32,820 nt of DNA from MGBC163016 sp964518575 (GTDB taxonomy: Bacteria > Actinomycetota > Coriobacteriia > Coriobacteriales > Eggerthellaceae): contig CAZFGW010000020.1 of the NCBI GenBank assembly GCA_964518575.1, positions 1-32,820 of the forward strand, read 5' to 3'. The first letter of the stretch is position 1. Every line of letters starts with the position of its first letter. The translations under genes and the position numbers were made by a program. The notes under the pieces were generated by a model. The model worked only from the letters and a program-made list of their open reading frames with translations, searched no databases and was not told the DNA's origin. Of this stretch, positions 17,611 to 26,366 are shown one piece after another.

Positions 17611-19065
17611 CTATCCCAAATTGATCTGCCGTTTCATTACCTTGGTGAGCACGAAGTAATAGATGACGCCGATCACGATGAAGGCGGCACCCACGCCGAG
17701 TGCGATATCACCAACGGAGAGCATGATGGCGAAGCACACGAGTGCGCCCAGGGCGGGGAAGATCAAATGCATGAACACTGCCTTCGCACCGGTGCGTTCT
17801 TTCAATTGGAACCAGCAGAATGCGATGACCGACAGGTTCAAAAGAGTGTAGGTGGAAAGTGCTCCGAAGTTCGAGATTTTCACGACGGTGTTCATGTCGA
17901 TACCGCTGAAGTGGAAGATCAAGGTGAGTACGACGGAGAGGCAGATGATGAAGATCACGGCGTTGAGCGGTGAGTTCGTGCGCTTGTCCATCTTCGCCAT
18001 AAACTTCGGCAAGCACCCGCCGTTTGCCATTGTGAACATGACAAACGCGATGGAGTTCTGTTGCGCGATAGCGGTGAACACGCCTTGTGCCAGCGCGACG
18101 CCGACCGCGCAGACGATCATCAGCCACGGACCGGCAGCTAGTTGCGCGACCGCATAGAACGCATTGTTGGTGTTATGGGCGAATGCGGCGCCAGACGGAT
18201 CGATACACGTTGCGATGAAGCACTGCAGGACGTAGAGGACGCACAGCAGGATGGCCATGATCATCATGGCGCGGGACGGTCCGTGTTTTGGATCTTTCGC
18301 TTCCTGTGTGAGCGTTGCGATGGCGCCGAAACCGACGTAAGACATCACGGCCAGTGAGACCGCCGACATCGTGCCGCCAAGCTTGAACTTCGCGGGATCG
18401 AATACGTTGGTTAAGGAGAAGTTCGCCTGGTCGGGATGCTCGATGATGAACATGACGCCGAAGACGACAAACAACGCCAAAATGACGAGCTGTGCAACGA
18501 GCGCGATCTTATTCACCACCATCGCTGTTTTCATGCCGATTAGGGACACGATGGCAACGATGATGAGGAATCCGAAACAAAGCCCGAGGATCGGTACGTC
18601 AGGCAACATGCTGTGGATAGCAATCGCAGCGATGAGGTAAACCATCGCGGGGCTCACGAGATATTGCAAGAGCATGAGCCAGCCGGCGATGAAGCCTGGC
18701 AGTTTTCCGAATACGTGGCTCACATAGGTGAAGATGGATCCCGATGAGGGGAAGTGCTGGATCATGATCCCGAATGAGAACACGGAGAACAGCACGGCTA
18801 CAAACCCGATCAGGAATGCAAGGGTGGGCATGCCGCCCGAATCGGCGAAGACGCCGCCGTAGACAGCCATGGGCGAGATGGGAACCATGGTGATGAGTCC
18901 CCAGACCACCATGTCTTTCACGCTTAGTGTTGCCTTGAAGGCGTCGTCGCTTTTCTGCTTGGTGGCGACCGTCGGTTTAGTTACGGTAAGACCATTGTTT
19001 TCTGGCATGGAGGTGCGCACCGTGGTGGCGTCCATGTCTTTATGAGATGTATTAGTAGCATTCAT
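17611..19065 (-). CDS. APC superfamily amino acid permease
   Basis: This 484-residue integral membrane protein has about twelve hydrophobic segments after a polar 47-residue N-terminus. The sequence VGFGAIATLTQEAKDPKHG matches the conserved APC motif in which an EE/QEAKNP element follows a transmembrane helix, and PISPMAVYGGVF fits the first unwound helix. It should be a proton-coupled amino-acid importer or an exchanger; the substrate cannot be read from the sequence. AAAGG lies eight bases before the ATG. It is 59 bp downstream of the other permease and 106 bp upstream of the S10 gene, probably in one transcript with them. Confidence 0.9.
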   Translation of the reverse strand: MNATNTSHKDMDATTVRTSMPENNGLTVTKPTVATKQKSDDAFKATLSVKDMVVWGLITMVPISPMAVYGGVFADSGGMPTLAFLIGFVAVLFSVFSFGIMIQHFPSSGSIFTYVSHVFGKLPGFIAGWLMLLQYLVSPAMVYLIAAIAIHSMLPDVPILGLCFGFLIIVAIVSLIGMKTAMVVNKIALVAQLVILALFVVFGVMFIIEHPDQANFSLTNVFDPAKFKLGGTMSAVSLAVMSYVGFGAIATLTQEAKDPKHGPSRAMMIMAILLCVLYVLQCFIATCIDPSGAAFAHNTNNAFYAVAQLAAGPWLMIVCAVGVALAQGVFTAIAQQNSIAFVMFTMANGGCLPKFMAKMDKRTNSPLNAVIFIICLSVVLTLIFHFSGIDMNTVVKISNFGALSTYTLLNLSVIAFCWFQLKERTGAKAVFMHLIFPALGALVCFAIMLSVGDIALGVGAAFIVIGVIYYFVLTKVMKRQINLG

Positions 19066-19124
19066 GTCAAATACCTTTCACAACGCGGTGGGTCGCATCC
19101 TATCGGCACGATCCACCGTCGGGG

Positions 19125-21338
19125 TTACTTAGTCTTGGTGTCATCGGCAGCCGATGCCGGAGGCGTGTCGGTTTTCTCTGCGGGGGCTGGTTCGCCCTTA
19201 TCAGCGATGCCTTTCGCCTGGGTAGCAGCAGCGGTCGCCTCCTTGACCTTGCGCTCGGCGTCGAGCAATTCGCTATCCGCCTCGACCTGCGCTTCGTACG
19301 CTTCGGCTTCCATGGCGTAGCGCTTGACCTCTTGCTTCGCTTGCGCCTCTTTTGCGAGCGCTTCATGCTCGGCCTTGGTGGCAGCCGCAGCGTCAGCGAC
19401 AACATCGGTGGGGATCTTCACCGCCTCGACCTCTTGGGGTGTTGCCGGAGGAACGTGGGGATTGATCTGCACCTCAACTTTCGCCTCGGCATTGCGCTTG
19501 GCTTCCGGATCTTTGAGTCCAGCGCTTGCGGCAGTTCCGATTCCAGCCTTCTTGGAAATGATGGCGGGCTGACTCATGGGGATAGCGATGGCGGTATTGG
19601 CAACGCCATTCGTTTTGACCGGATGGTTCATAGCTGCAGGGTCATCGCCCGCTTCGATAGAGGGAGAGGTGGGAGTGTGACCGCCATGACCGAGGTATTC
19701 TTTAGGAAGAACGATCTGCTCATTGGGGTCCCAGAGCTTCTTGATGGGCATACCCATGGGATTCTGACCCTCGCTCATCATTTCAGACGGGACATTCGAG
19801 AGAACCTTCTGCGGCTTCTTCAAACCCTCGAGCTGCCAAGTGAAAGGCGCAAACACGTTTTTCTCATCAACCCAGTTGTGGCGCTTGGATGCCTGGTAAA
19901 CAGCGAAGCAGACGCCGAAGGTCACGGCGATGATAGCAAGGATCACAACAACATAGGTAACGGGGCTGCCGACTTCTTCTGCTACCTGGGCAGGCGGAAT
20001 GATGGCGAGTACGATGCCGAAAATACATGCGAGCAAACCGACGCCCGCAACGATCCATGCACCGACGGTACCGCCGGGAACCTTAAATAGACGCGGACGG
20101 TTGGGTTGGTCGTGACGTAATTTGAGGAAGGATACGAACATGAGGACGTAGTACATCATGTAGAGGATCGTGATTGCCTGCGTGATCAGGATGACGAATC
20201 CTTCGATGTTCGGAATCAGGAAGCACAGGAATGCGACGATGGTCATGAATCCCATCTGCATATACATGAGGCGGCTTGGCATACCATGCTTGTTCGTGTT
20301 CTGCATGAACTTAGGCAGGAAGCCAGAACGACCTGCCTGACCGAGCATGAAGGATGGACCTGCCATGTTGGTCACGAGCGATGCCATAGAGGCACCCAAG
20401 CCGACCCATACGAACGCAACGTAGATCCACGGGCAATTGAAGCAGGCACCCAAAATCTTATAGGTTTGGAACAGTCCATAAACGAGGTTCATGTCCTGCT
20501 TCGGTGTCACAATGGCGATACAGACAGTACCCGCGATAAAGATGATCAGCGTCAAGATCATGGCAATGAAAATCGAAAGCGGGAATTCCTTCTGCGGTTT
20601 CTTCAGCTGCTTGATGTGCGCTGCGTTCATGTCGATGCCAGCGAAGCTGAAGAACACGCCTGCTGCAAGTGCCATTGTGGTGAGATTGAACCCATCAGCG
20701 AAGGGATTGAAAGCTTCGGGAGTAGGGGTGACGTTGGAAACGTTGCCTTGGGCAAGCCAGACGACCGTCATGATAACGATGAATGCCAGCGGAATGAACG
20801 TACCGATGATGACACCGTACTTGGTCAGACCCGCGAACGCTTTCACGCCTTTCGTGGATATCCATGTGAGCCCCCAGTAATATGCCAACCAGCCAAGGAT
20901 GATAAAGAGCTGGTTTTGGGGATGGTTCATAAAGTTGACCGCCCAGTCCCAATCGGGGGTGTAAAAACCGATGGTGGCTGATGCGGAGGCAACGCCTGAA
21001 CCGAAATTGATCGAGGTTTGGAACCACAGAATGAGCAAGCACGTGAATGCAAGTCCTGGTCCCAATGCTTCTCCTACCCACCGGAAAATGCCGCCGCGCT
21101 GACCCCATCCTGAGGCGAGCTCTGCAGCAACCAGACCGGTTGGCAGGAAGAACACCAAAGCGCCGATAATGAAGAGCGTGACTGAGGACAAACCGTAGTA
21201 AGCCTGTTGGACATCATTGGCAACGCTGCCGATGATGGTCACGTTCATCATGACCAGTGCCATCAAGGTGATGTAATTACCTGAATTCTTAGCAGGCGCA
21301 GTTGTCTTTGCTGACGCCGCTTTGTCTTTGGAAGTCAT
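19125..21338 (-). CDS. APC permease of the glutamate:GABA antiporter type with long cytoplasmic tail
   Basis: This 737-residue protein has a permease core (about residues 20-485) and a hydrophilic C-terminal tail of about 250 residues. In the core, SGWGQRGGIFRWVGEALGP and SFAGIDMNAAHIKQLKKP resemble conserved stretches of the glutamate:GABA antiporter (GadC-like) family, which exchanges amino acids and their amine products. The tail is Ala/Glu/Lys/Pro rich. About residues 650-715 look like a coiled coil (EHEALAKEAQAKQEVKR), flanked by Pro-rich and low-complexity stretches. Typical relatives are 470-520 residues. ATG 21338 is chosen with GAGGGG five bases upstream; GTG 21344 is the alternative. 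It is the first gene of the run. No decarboxylase gene is in the window, so the exchange pair is unknown. Confidence 0.88.
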   Translation of the reverse strand: MTSKDKAASAKTTAPAKNSGNYITLMALVMMNVTIIGSVANDVQQAYYGLSSVTLFIIGALVFFLPTGLVAAELASGWGQRGGIFRWVGEALGPGLAFTCLLILWFQTSINFGSGVASASATIGFYTPDWDWAVNFMNHPQNQLFIILGWLAYYWGLTWISTKGVKAFAGLTKYGVIIGTFIPLAFIVIMTVVWLAQGNVSNVTPTPEAFNPFADGFNLTTMALAAGVFFSFAGIDMNAAHIKQLKKPQKEFPLSIFIAMILTLIIFIAGTVCIAIVTPKQDMNLVYGLFQTYKILGACFNCPWIYVAFVWVGLGASMASLVTNMAGPSFMLGQAGRSGFLPKFMQNTNKHGMPSRLMYMQMGFMTIVAFLCFLIPNIEGFVILITQAITILYMMYYVLMFVSFLKLRHDQPNRPRLFKVPGGTVGAWIVAGVGLLACIFGIVLAIIPPAQVAEEVGSPVTYVVVILAIIAVTFGVCFAVYQASKRHNWVDEKNVFAPFTWQLEGLKKPQKVLSNVPSEMMSEGQNPMGMPIKKLWDPNEQIVLPKEYLGHGGHTPTSPSIEAGDDPAAMNHPVKTNGVANTAIAIPMSQPAIISKKAGIGTAASAGLKDPEAKRNAEAKVEVQINPHVPPATPQEVEAVKIPTDVVADAAAATKAEHEALAKEAQAKQEVKRYAMEAEAYEAQVEADSELLDAERKVKEATAAATQAKGIADKGEPAPAEKTDTPPASAADDTKTK

Positions 21339-21753
21339 GGTCACCCCTCGCTTTCCGTTGTGTCATCGCGCGGTGAAGGATGAGTGAAGCTTCATTCTTT
21401 TCATTCGCCCAATGGCAGCTTCGTTGTGTGGCAATAGTCATTGCTCCTGCAAATAAAGTATTCCTTCGGCGGTGTGCTCCGGGGCGGGCGCGGGGAGTGT
21501 TAATCGTGTGTTGCGCGATGGTTTTCGTTGTGAAAAAAATGTACGATTCCGTTGTTTTCGCGTAATAAACGAGCAGGTCAACGGGATATTTTCGCGCTTG
21601 ACCAAAAGGGTGTTTCGCAACGGTTGCATGTCTGTTCGGTGACGTCTTGCGCTTAGGTGTAAAGCGGAAAAGGAGCGGGGTGTATACCGAAAAAGACTAT
21701 GCATGCGCGGAGGTCTTTTTGAGACTCGTTCCGCCTGATTGTAAGGAGACATC
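21339..21753. other. 415-bp divergent intergenic region between APC permease and C69 dipeptidase
   Basis: No convincing gene is present. It contains TGAAGCTTCA (perfect palindrome, 21385-21394) in the permease leader; GGTCAA and TTGACC as inverted arms 16 bases apart (21576-21581 and 21598-21603); and a hairpin AAAAAGAC/GTCTTTTT (21690-21697 with 21713-21720) in the leader of the dipeptidase, 33 bp before its start. It must hold the promoters of both divergent genes, but I cannot point to convincing -35/-10 pairs. Confidence 0.5.
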
Positions 21754-23331
21754 ATGTCCTGCACGACGCTTTTAGTGGGATGCGCGGCTACCAATGACGG
21801 ATCGACCATCATCGCGCGCAATGAAGATTGCGGTGACGGGTCGTTCAACGCCAAAACAATGGTTGCGGTTGAACCATCTGATCAACCGCGGACCTATACC
21901 GGTGTTACCAGCCATCTGACCATTGAGCTTCCCGATGATCCGCTGCGGTATGTGTGCGTTCCCAACGCCGATCAAAGTGATGGTGTTTGGGGAGAAGCGG
22001 GTGTCAATGCCGCCAATGTCACGATGACTGCCACGGAGACTATTTCGTCGAACGCACGCGTACTGGGCGCTGACCCGCTCGTTACCTATAAGCCTGCCGT
22101 TGGTACGGTGGGTGCGGATGGCTATGAGCCCGAACAGCCAGGCGGTATTGGCGAAGAGGATCTTGTCACCATTATCCTTCCGTATATTAAAAGCGCACGT
22201 GAGGGCGTCATCCGTATGGGCGAGCTTCTCGAAACCTATGGCACGTATGAGATGAATGGCGTCGCGTTCGGCGACGCGTATGAGATTTGGTACATCGAGA
22301 CCATCGGCGGTCATCATTGGATTGCCCGGCGTGTTCCCGACGATGCTTATGTTGCCCAGCCGAACCGTCAGGGAATCGACATGTTTGATCTTGCTGATGC
22401 ACTCGGGGATCAGAAAGAATATATGTGCAGTGCTGATCTTGCTGAGTGGATGGCGGCGAACCACCTCGATATGACGCTTGGCGCCGAGGATGACCTTGCA
22501 CCAAAGGGAGAGAAGATCAGCGGCGTTCATGCCATCTTCAATGCCCGCGATGCCTTCAGCAGCGAAACATGGCTGGATATGGTCTACAACTGCCCGCGTA
22601 AATGGTATCTCTGCTCGCGCCTCAACCCCACCTCTGACCAATTCAATGGAGCGGCGCCGCGCTACAACGTGCATAGCATGGACATTCCCTGGGCGATCGT
22701 CCCAGAGAAGAAGATCTCGGTCATGGATGTCAAAAACCTGCTCTCTACTACCTATGATGGTACGGAATATGATTGCTATGGCGCGCTCGGCACACCCGAG
22801 ACCCGTCATTACTTCCGTGATATCGGTATCAACCGTACCTGCGAGTGCTCGGTGTTGCAGGTACGCCCGTCAGTTCCCAAGCCTGTGCAGGCGGTGCAGT
22901 GGGTTGCATTCGGATCGGGTCCGTTCAATACTGCGATCGCGCTGTATGCGAACGTGAAGAGCATTCCTTCCTATTTAAAAACTCCGAAGCGCATCACCAC
23001 AGATAGTTTCTATTGGACTGACCGTTTGGTCGCTGCTCTTGCCGATCCCGAGTTCTTCGACAATTTCGAAGCCATCGAGTCGTACCAGCAGCAAACGATG
23101 GCGGCGGGGTATGCGTCACTGCGTGAAACCGATGCTCATGTGACATCGCTGATCGACGCGGGTACGTGCAAGGCGGATGATATGGACGAGCCTGCTATCC
23201 AGGATGCGCTCGCTAAAGCCAATGAGAATCTTTGCACACTTGTGAAAGAAGCGAACGATGAGCTGCTTTCAAGCGTGCTGTTCGAGCGCAGCCTCAAGAT
23301 GAAAAACGCATTCGGTGCATCGGATCACTGA
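21754..23331 (+). CDS. pepD: C69 family dipeptidase
   Basis: This 525-residue protein is an Ntn-hydrolase dipeptidase of family C69 (PepD/DipA type), which cleaves a broad range of dipeptides. The N-terminus MSCTTLLVGCAATNDGSTIIARNEDC is diagnostic; Cys3 is the expected nucleophile after removal of the first two residues. Further family segments are GVWGEAGVNAANVTMTATET and AYEIWYIETIGGHHWIARRV. Length is typical. AAGGAG sits six bases before the ATG. It is transcribed divergently from the permease/peptidase run across a shared 415-bp region, so the two may be coregulated. No signal peptide is evident, so it is probably cytosolic. No clear terminator follows. Confidence 0.92.
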   Translation: MSCTTLLVGCAATNDGSTIIARNEDCGDGSFNAKTMVAVEPSDQPRTYTGVTSHLTIELPDDPLRYVCVPNADQSDGVWGEAGVNAANVTMTATETISSNARVLGADPLVTYKPAVGTVGADGYEPEQPGGIGEEDLVTIILPYIKSAREGVIRMGELLETYGTYEMNGVAFGDAYEIWYIETIGGHHWIARRVPDDAYVAQPNRQGIDMFDLADALGDQKEYMCSADLAEWMAANHLDMTLGAEDDLAPKGEKISGVHAIFNARDAFSSETWLDMVYNCPRKWYLCSRLNPTSDQFNGAAPRYNVHSMDIPWAIVPEKKISVMDVKNLLSTTYDGTEYDCYGALGTPETRHYFRDIGINRTCECSVLQVRPSVPKPVQAVQWVAFGSGPFNTAIALYANVKSIPSYLKTPKRITTDSFYWTDRLVAALADPEFFDNFEAIESYQQQTMAAGYASLRETDAHVTSLIDAGTCKADDMDEPAIQDALAKANENLCTLVKEANDELLSSVLFERSLKMKNAFGASDH

Positions 23332-23623
23332 TTGCGACGCTTGTATATTGCGGCGTGACTCAAGCCAAGGGGCGCTTCTGGGGATGACTTCTCGTCCACA
23401 GAAAAGAAACCATATCGTGACAATTTGTTAGAGCGACGGTATCGGATACTCAGTGCCACTATTCTTTTCTACTGCTTTGATTACCGTAAAGATCATATAT
23501 TGATGCGTCAATTGACGTAAAAGGAAATCGCGCGTGGGAGTGGAATCGTGGCTGCACTGGTTATGTCTGTGCTCTCGCAAAAACGGACCTTTGAGGGAAA
23601 ACAGACAAGGAGTTTGTGGGATC

Positions 23624-24160
23624 ATGCAGGATCTGTGCCATATACACGCTGAGAGAGGTTCATTCGTTGCACGGGCGTGTGTAATCATATGCGGGATAGC
23701 AATGGCGCTGACTCTTGGCATGTTCGTTCAGCCAGCATTCGCCGACGAGGCGGACGCCTCAGATAATAAAAACGCTTCGGAAGTTTCAGAGGGCACAACG
23801 GATACCACCGATTCCCAAGAGCGCTCTTCCGCCCCCTCAGATGAAAATACGCAAAGCGAGCATCCCGTGGTTGCTATTCCTTCCAATGAAACGCCCCTTG
23901 CTGCTCCGCTCGGTGCGCAGACTGAATATGTTTCTTCGCTTGCGAGCGGAGATGTGAAAACGATGACGCCGATCGTGTCAGATGCATCGCTTGGTCAGCT
24001 CTATAGTGGACTTGAGATCACCACGAGCGACATTTCTGAAATCTCTACAACGCCCATCCCTTGGGCTCCCTTCATCTTCTCCGTGCTTTCTTTAGTGCTT
24101 CTTGCCGGCGGGGTCAGCGTTATCATTTATAGTCTGTCTCAACCAATTGAGACAGATTGA
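23624..24160 (+). CDS. Exported, C-terminally membrane-anchored protein of unknown function
   Basis: I do not recognise a family. From ATG 23624 the protein has 178 residues. A signal peptide (RACVIICGIAMALTLGMFV then AFA, cleavage expected near residue 40) is followed by an extracellular stretch rich in Ser, Thr, Asp and Glu (41-80), a moderately structured part (81-145), a transmembrane helix at about 147-170 and a short acidic end. There is no LPxTG. ATG 23624 follows AAGGAG at 11 bases; GTG 23534 also has a good AAGGA and would add 30 residues. A ten-bp hairpin (24133-24156) overlaps the stop. It lies 60 bp upstream of a sensor kinase gene, so a sensory or accessory role is possible but unproven. 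The preceding 292-bp gap holds only a 12-bp palindrome (23506-23517). Confidence 0.7.
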   Translation: MQDLCHIHAERGSFVARACVIICGIAMALTLGMFVQPAFADEADASDNKNASEVSEGTTDTTDSQERSSAPSDENTQSEHPVVAIPSNETPLAAPLGAQTEYVSSLASGDVKTMTPIVSDASLGQLYSGLEITTSDISEISTTPIPWAPFIFSVLSLVLLAGGVSVIIYSLSQPIETD

Positions 24161-24220
24161 TCGCAAGACGCCCGCACGCATGCGTTCGTCTTGTTCATGA
24201 GATCGAACGATTAGGGTCAT

Positions 24221-25531
24221 ATGAAAGAGAAGATCAAGGGATATCTTGTTCAACCGGTGAATATGACGCCGACGGATTGGCTCGTCGATGTTGTCATCGC
24301 AGCAGGTGCTTTCGGATTCGGACTCTTGCAACTGACGCTTTCCGTGAACCTGTTCCTTCCCGATGATTTCACCCGGAGGCTTTTCGGGATCCGCGCGGTG
24401 ACGCCGAGCGCATACGCGATCATCTTCACGCTCATCACCTGCGTTCCGCTCATATTCCGGCGTCGTTTTCCGTGGATCGTTTTTCTTTTGAGTACCACGC
24501 TTTGGGTGGTTTTCGAAAACCTCCTCGACATCACCTCGCTTTCCATGATGGGACCGCTCGTCGCACTTTTTACGCTTGCGTATGAACGCGGGCGGGGAGA
24601 GGCGATTGCTGCCGGGACACTGCTGCTCATCGCGACGATCATCTGGCCGCTCATGTTGCCTACCTCAACGCTCACGAATCTTCTCCTTCTCCAGAACGCG
24701 TCGATTACCATTGCTGTTGCCCTTGCTGGATATGCACTCAATGCTCGTCAGCGTTTTCTGGAGCAGGCTCAGGCTCGGGCGCAAGAGGCGCTCAAGTTGA
24801 GTGAAAGCGAAAAGAACCGTGCGCTTGAAGCTGAGCGAACGCGCGAGAGCGAAGCGGCTCGCCGGGTGGAAGAGGAGCGCGTACGGATTGCGCGCGAGCT
24901 GCATGACATCACAGCCCATTCGCTCTCAGCTGTGAACATACAAGCCTCGGTTGCCGAGAGGCTCATCGATCAAGATCCCCGCGCTGCCAAAGAGGCGATG
25001 GACAACGTCCGTCAAGTTACGCATGATGCGCTCGATGAGATCCGTGCGATGGTTGGAGTCTTGCGAACGACAAATGCTGAGGAGCAGGTATCCCCCGCCG
25101 ATGAGGATCGGCGCGAACCCACCAAGGGCACCGACGCGCTTGCGGAACTGCGCACGTATCTCGAGGCGAATGGCATTACTTGCATGATCGATGATGCGTC
25201 CTATCAAAAAGAGCGCGTTCCTGCCTATATCGATATCGCCCTGTTCGGCATTGCGCGCGAAGCGACGACCAATATCCTGCGCCATGCACACGCGACGAAA
25301 GCGTCAATCACGCTTTCGTCCACTGACGATTGCGTGCGGCTGCACATCGAGGATAACGGTCAAGGAATTGAGGATGCGATCGATATGACTTGCGGACACG
25401 GGCTTGAAGGCATGCGTGAGCGCGTGAGTGTCCTGGACGGCAGTTTCTCGGCTGGCAACAGAAGCGAAGGCGGATTCCAGATCGATGCGTGCATCCCTCT
25501 TGGTGCGGTAAGCGAAGGGAGGCGTTCATGA
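24221..25531 (+). CDS. Sensor histidine kinase, HisKA_3 (NarL/LiaS-type)
   Basis: This 436-residue membrane kinase has about five or six hydrophobic segments in residues 19-175, a charged coiled-coil linker (about 178-215), and then a dimerisation/phosphoacceptor domain with RIARELHDITAHSL, in which His228 is the phosphorylated residue. The ATP-binding domain shows the N box REATTNILRHAHA, DNGQGI and GHGLEGMRERV. There is no sizeable extracellular sensor domain, so the signal is probably sensed in the membrane or through a partner. The adjacent exported membrane protein upstream is a candidate. The 3' end overlaps the response regulator start by four bases (ATGA), giving translational coupling. 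Confidence 0.93.
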   Translation: MKEKIKGYLVQPVNMTPTDWLVDVVIAAGAFGFGLLQLTLSVNLFLPDDFTRRLFGIRAVTPSAYAIIFTLITCVPLIFRRRFPWIVFLLSTTLWVVFENLLDITSLSMMGPLVALFTLAYERGRGEAIAAGTLLLIATIIWPLMLPTSTLTNLLLLQNASITIAVALAGYALNARQRFLEQAQARAQEALKLSESEKNRALEAERTRESEAARRVEEERVRIARELHDITAHSLSAVNIQASVAERLIDQDPRAAKEAMDNVRQVTHDALDEIRAMVGVLRTTNAEEQVSPADEDRREPTKGTDALAELRTYLEANGITCMIDDASYQKERVPAYIDIALFGIAREATTNILRHAHATKASITLSSTDDCVRLHIEDNGQGIEDAIDMTCGHGLEGMRERVSVLDGSFSAGNRSEGGFQIDACIPLGAVSEGRRS

Positions 25532-26250
25532 GCGCGAAATCATCGCTGCAATCCAATACTCGCCCGATCAGGGTGCTCGTGGTGGATGATCAGGAACTCG
25601 TGCGCAGTGGGTATAAAGCCATCCTTGCAACGTTTCCCGGCATTGATGTGGTCGGTGTGGCGAAGGATGGGAACGAGGCGGTCGAAGAAGCGCTGCGCCT
25701 TCGCCCCGATGTAGTCCTCATGGATGTGCGTATGCCCGTGCTCGATGGTATTGAGGCAACTCGTGCCATCACCAACAATCCGCTTCTTGCGCATACACAC
25801 GTGCTCGTGCTCACAACCTTCGATGTCGATGAATATGTCTATGATGCGCTTGCTGCGGGCGCGAGTGGGTTTCTGCTCAAGGATGCCGACCCCGACGATA
25901 TCGCTTCTGCCATTCGCGTCATTGCACGGGGTGACGCGCTCATACAACCATCGGTGATGCGGCGTCTGGTCGCACAATTCGCTTTGAACAGACCGCTTAC
26001 GAACGCGGAGGCGGACGAACGCGCCGAGGCATATGCCGAGCGTGCGAGCACGCTTACCGAGCGTGAGCGCGAAATCCTCCTTTTGGTCGCTCGGGGCAAA
26101 AGCAATGACGAGATCGCGCAGGAACTCTTCATTGCTCCTGCAACCGTGAAGACACATATCGCCCGTATTATGGCGAAGCTTTCCGTTCATGAACGGGCGC
26201 AACTCGTCGTGTTCGCCTATGAAAGCGGCATGGTCAAGGCACGGTCATAA
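25528..26250 (+). CDS. Response regulator, NarL/LuxR family
   Basis: This 240-residue regulator has a receiver domain (about 14-130) with Asp66 as phosphoacceptor in VVLMDVRMPVLDG, acidic residues VVDDQE at 18-23 and the Lys in FLLKDAD. The C-terminal LuxR-type helix-turn-helix begins LTEREREILLLVARGKSNDE and includes PATVKTHIARIMAKL. I start at ATG 25528, which overlaps the kinase stop and follows AGGGAGG; the longer frame from 25489 lies inside the kinase gene. It forms a standard pair with the upstream kinase. Targets are unknown. No terminator is evident before the groES control region. Confidence 0.94.
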   Translation: MSAKSSLQSNTRPIRVLVVDDQELVRSGYKAILATFPGIDVVGVAKDGNEAVEEALRLRPDVVLMDVRMPVLDGIEATRAITNNPLLAHTHVLVLTTFDVDEYVYDALAAGASGFLLKDADPDDIASAIRVIARGDALIQPSVMRRLVAQFALNRPLTNAEADERAEAYAERASTLTEREREILLLVARGKSNDEIAQELFIAPATVKTHIARIMAKLSVHERAQLVVFAYESGMVKARS

Positions 26251-26277
26251 GCGTGGAGAATCAGCTCTTTGCCCCTT

Positions 26278-26299
26278 TTGTGTGATCTTAGTCACATAA
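26278..26299. promoter_or_regulatory. CRP/FNR-type palindrome upstream of groES
   Basis: TTGTGTGA and TCACATAA form a 22-bp palindrome with a six-base spacer and one mismatch between arms. The core TGTGA-N6-TCACA is the classical CRP pattern. Its centre is about 70 bp upstream of the inferred groES transcription start, a position usable by class I activators. The regulator itself is not in the window. Confidence 0.5.
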
Positions 26300-26303
26300 G
26301 CTC

Positions 26304-26315
26304 AACAAATTTGTT
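26304..26315. promoter_or_regulatory. Second 12-bp palindrome upstream of the groES promoter
   Basis: AACAAATTTGTT is a perfect palindrome eight bases upstream of the proposed groES -35. It may be an operator or an AT-rich upstream element; nothing further can be said. Confidence 0.3.
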
Positions 26316-26323
26316 CAAGGGTA

Positions 26324-26352
26324 TTGCAATGTGGAATCGACGTGTTTAATAT
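26324..26352 (+). promoter_or_regulatory. groES-groEL promoter
   Basis: TTGCAA (26324-26329) and TAATAT (26347-26352) are separated by 17 bases, giving a start near 26359, just before the CIRCE element. TTTAAT two bases earlier is an alternative -10. Confidence 0.6.
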
Positions 26353-26366
26353 ATCGCATGAGCAAT

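Noticed and set aside
21380..21565. 61-codon frame in the divergent spacer before the C69 gene
   Set aside because: No ribosome site, unusual composition and no recognisable feature; more likely non-coding.
24133..24156. Ten-bp hairpin overlapping the stop of the exported protein, considered as a terminator
   Set aside because: No T run follows, and the next gene starts 60 bp later on the same strand, so it may at most attenuate.
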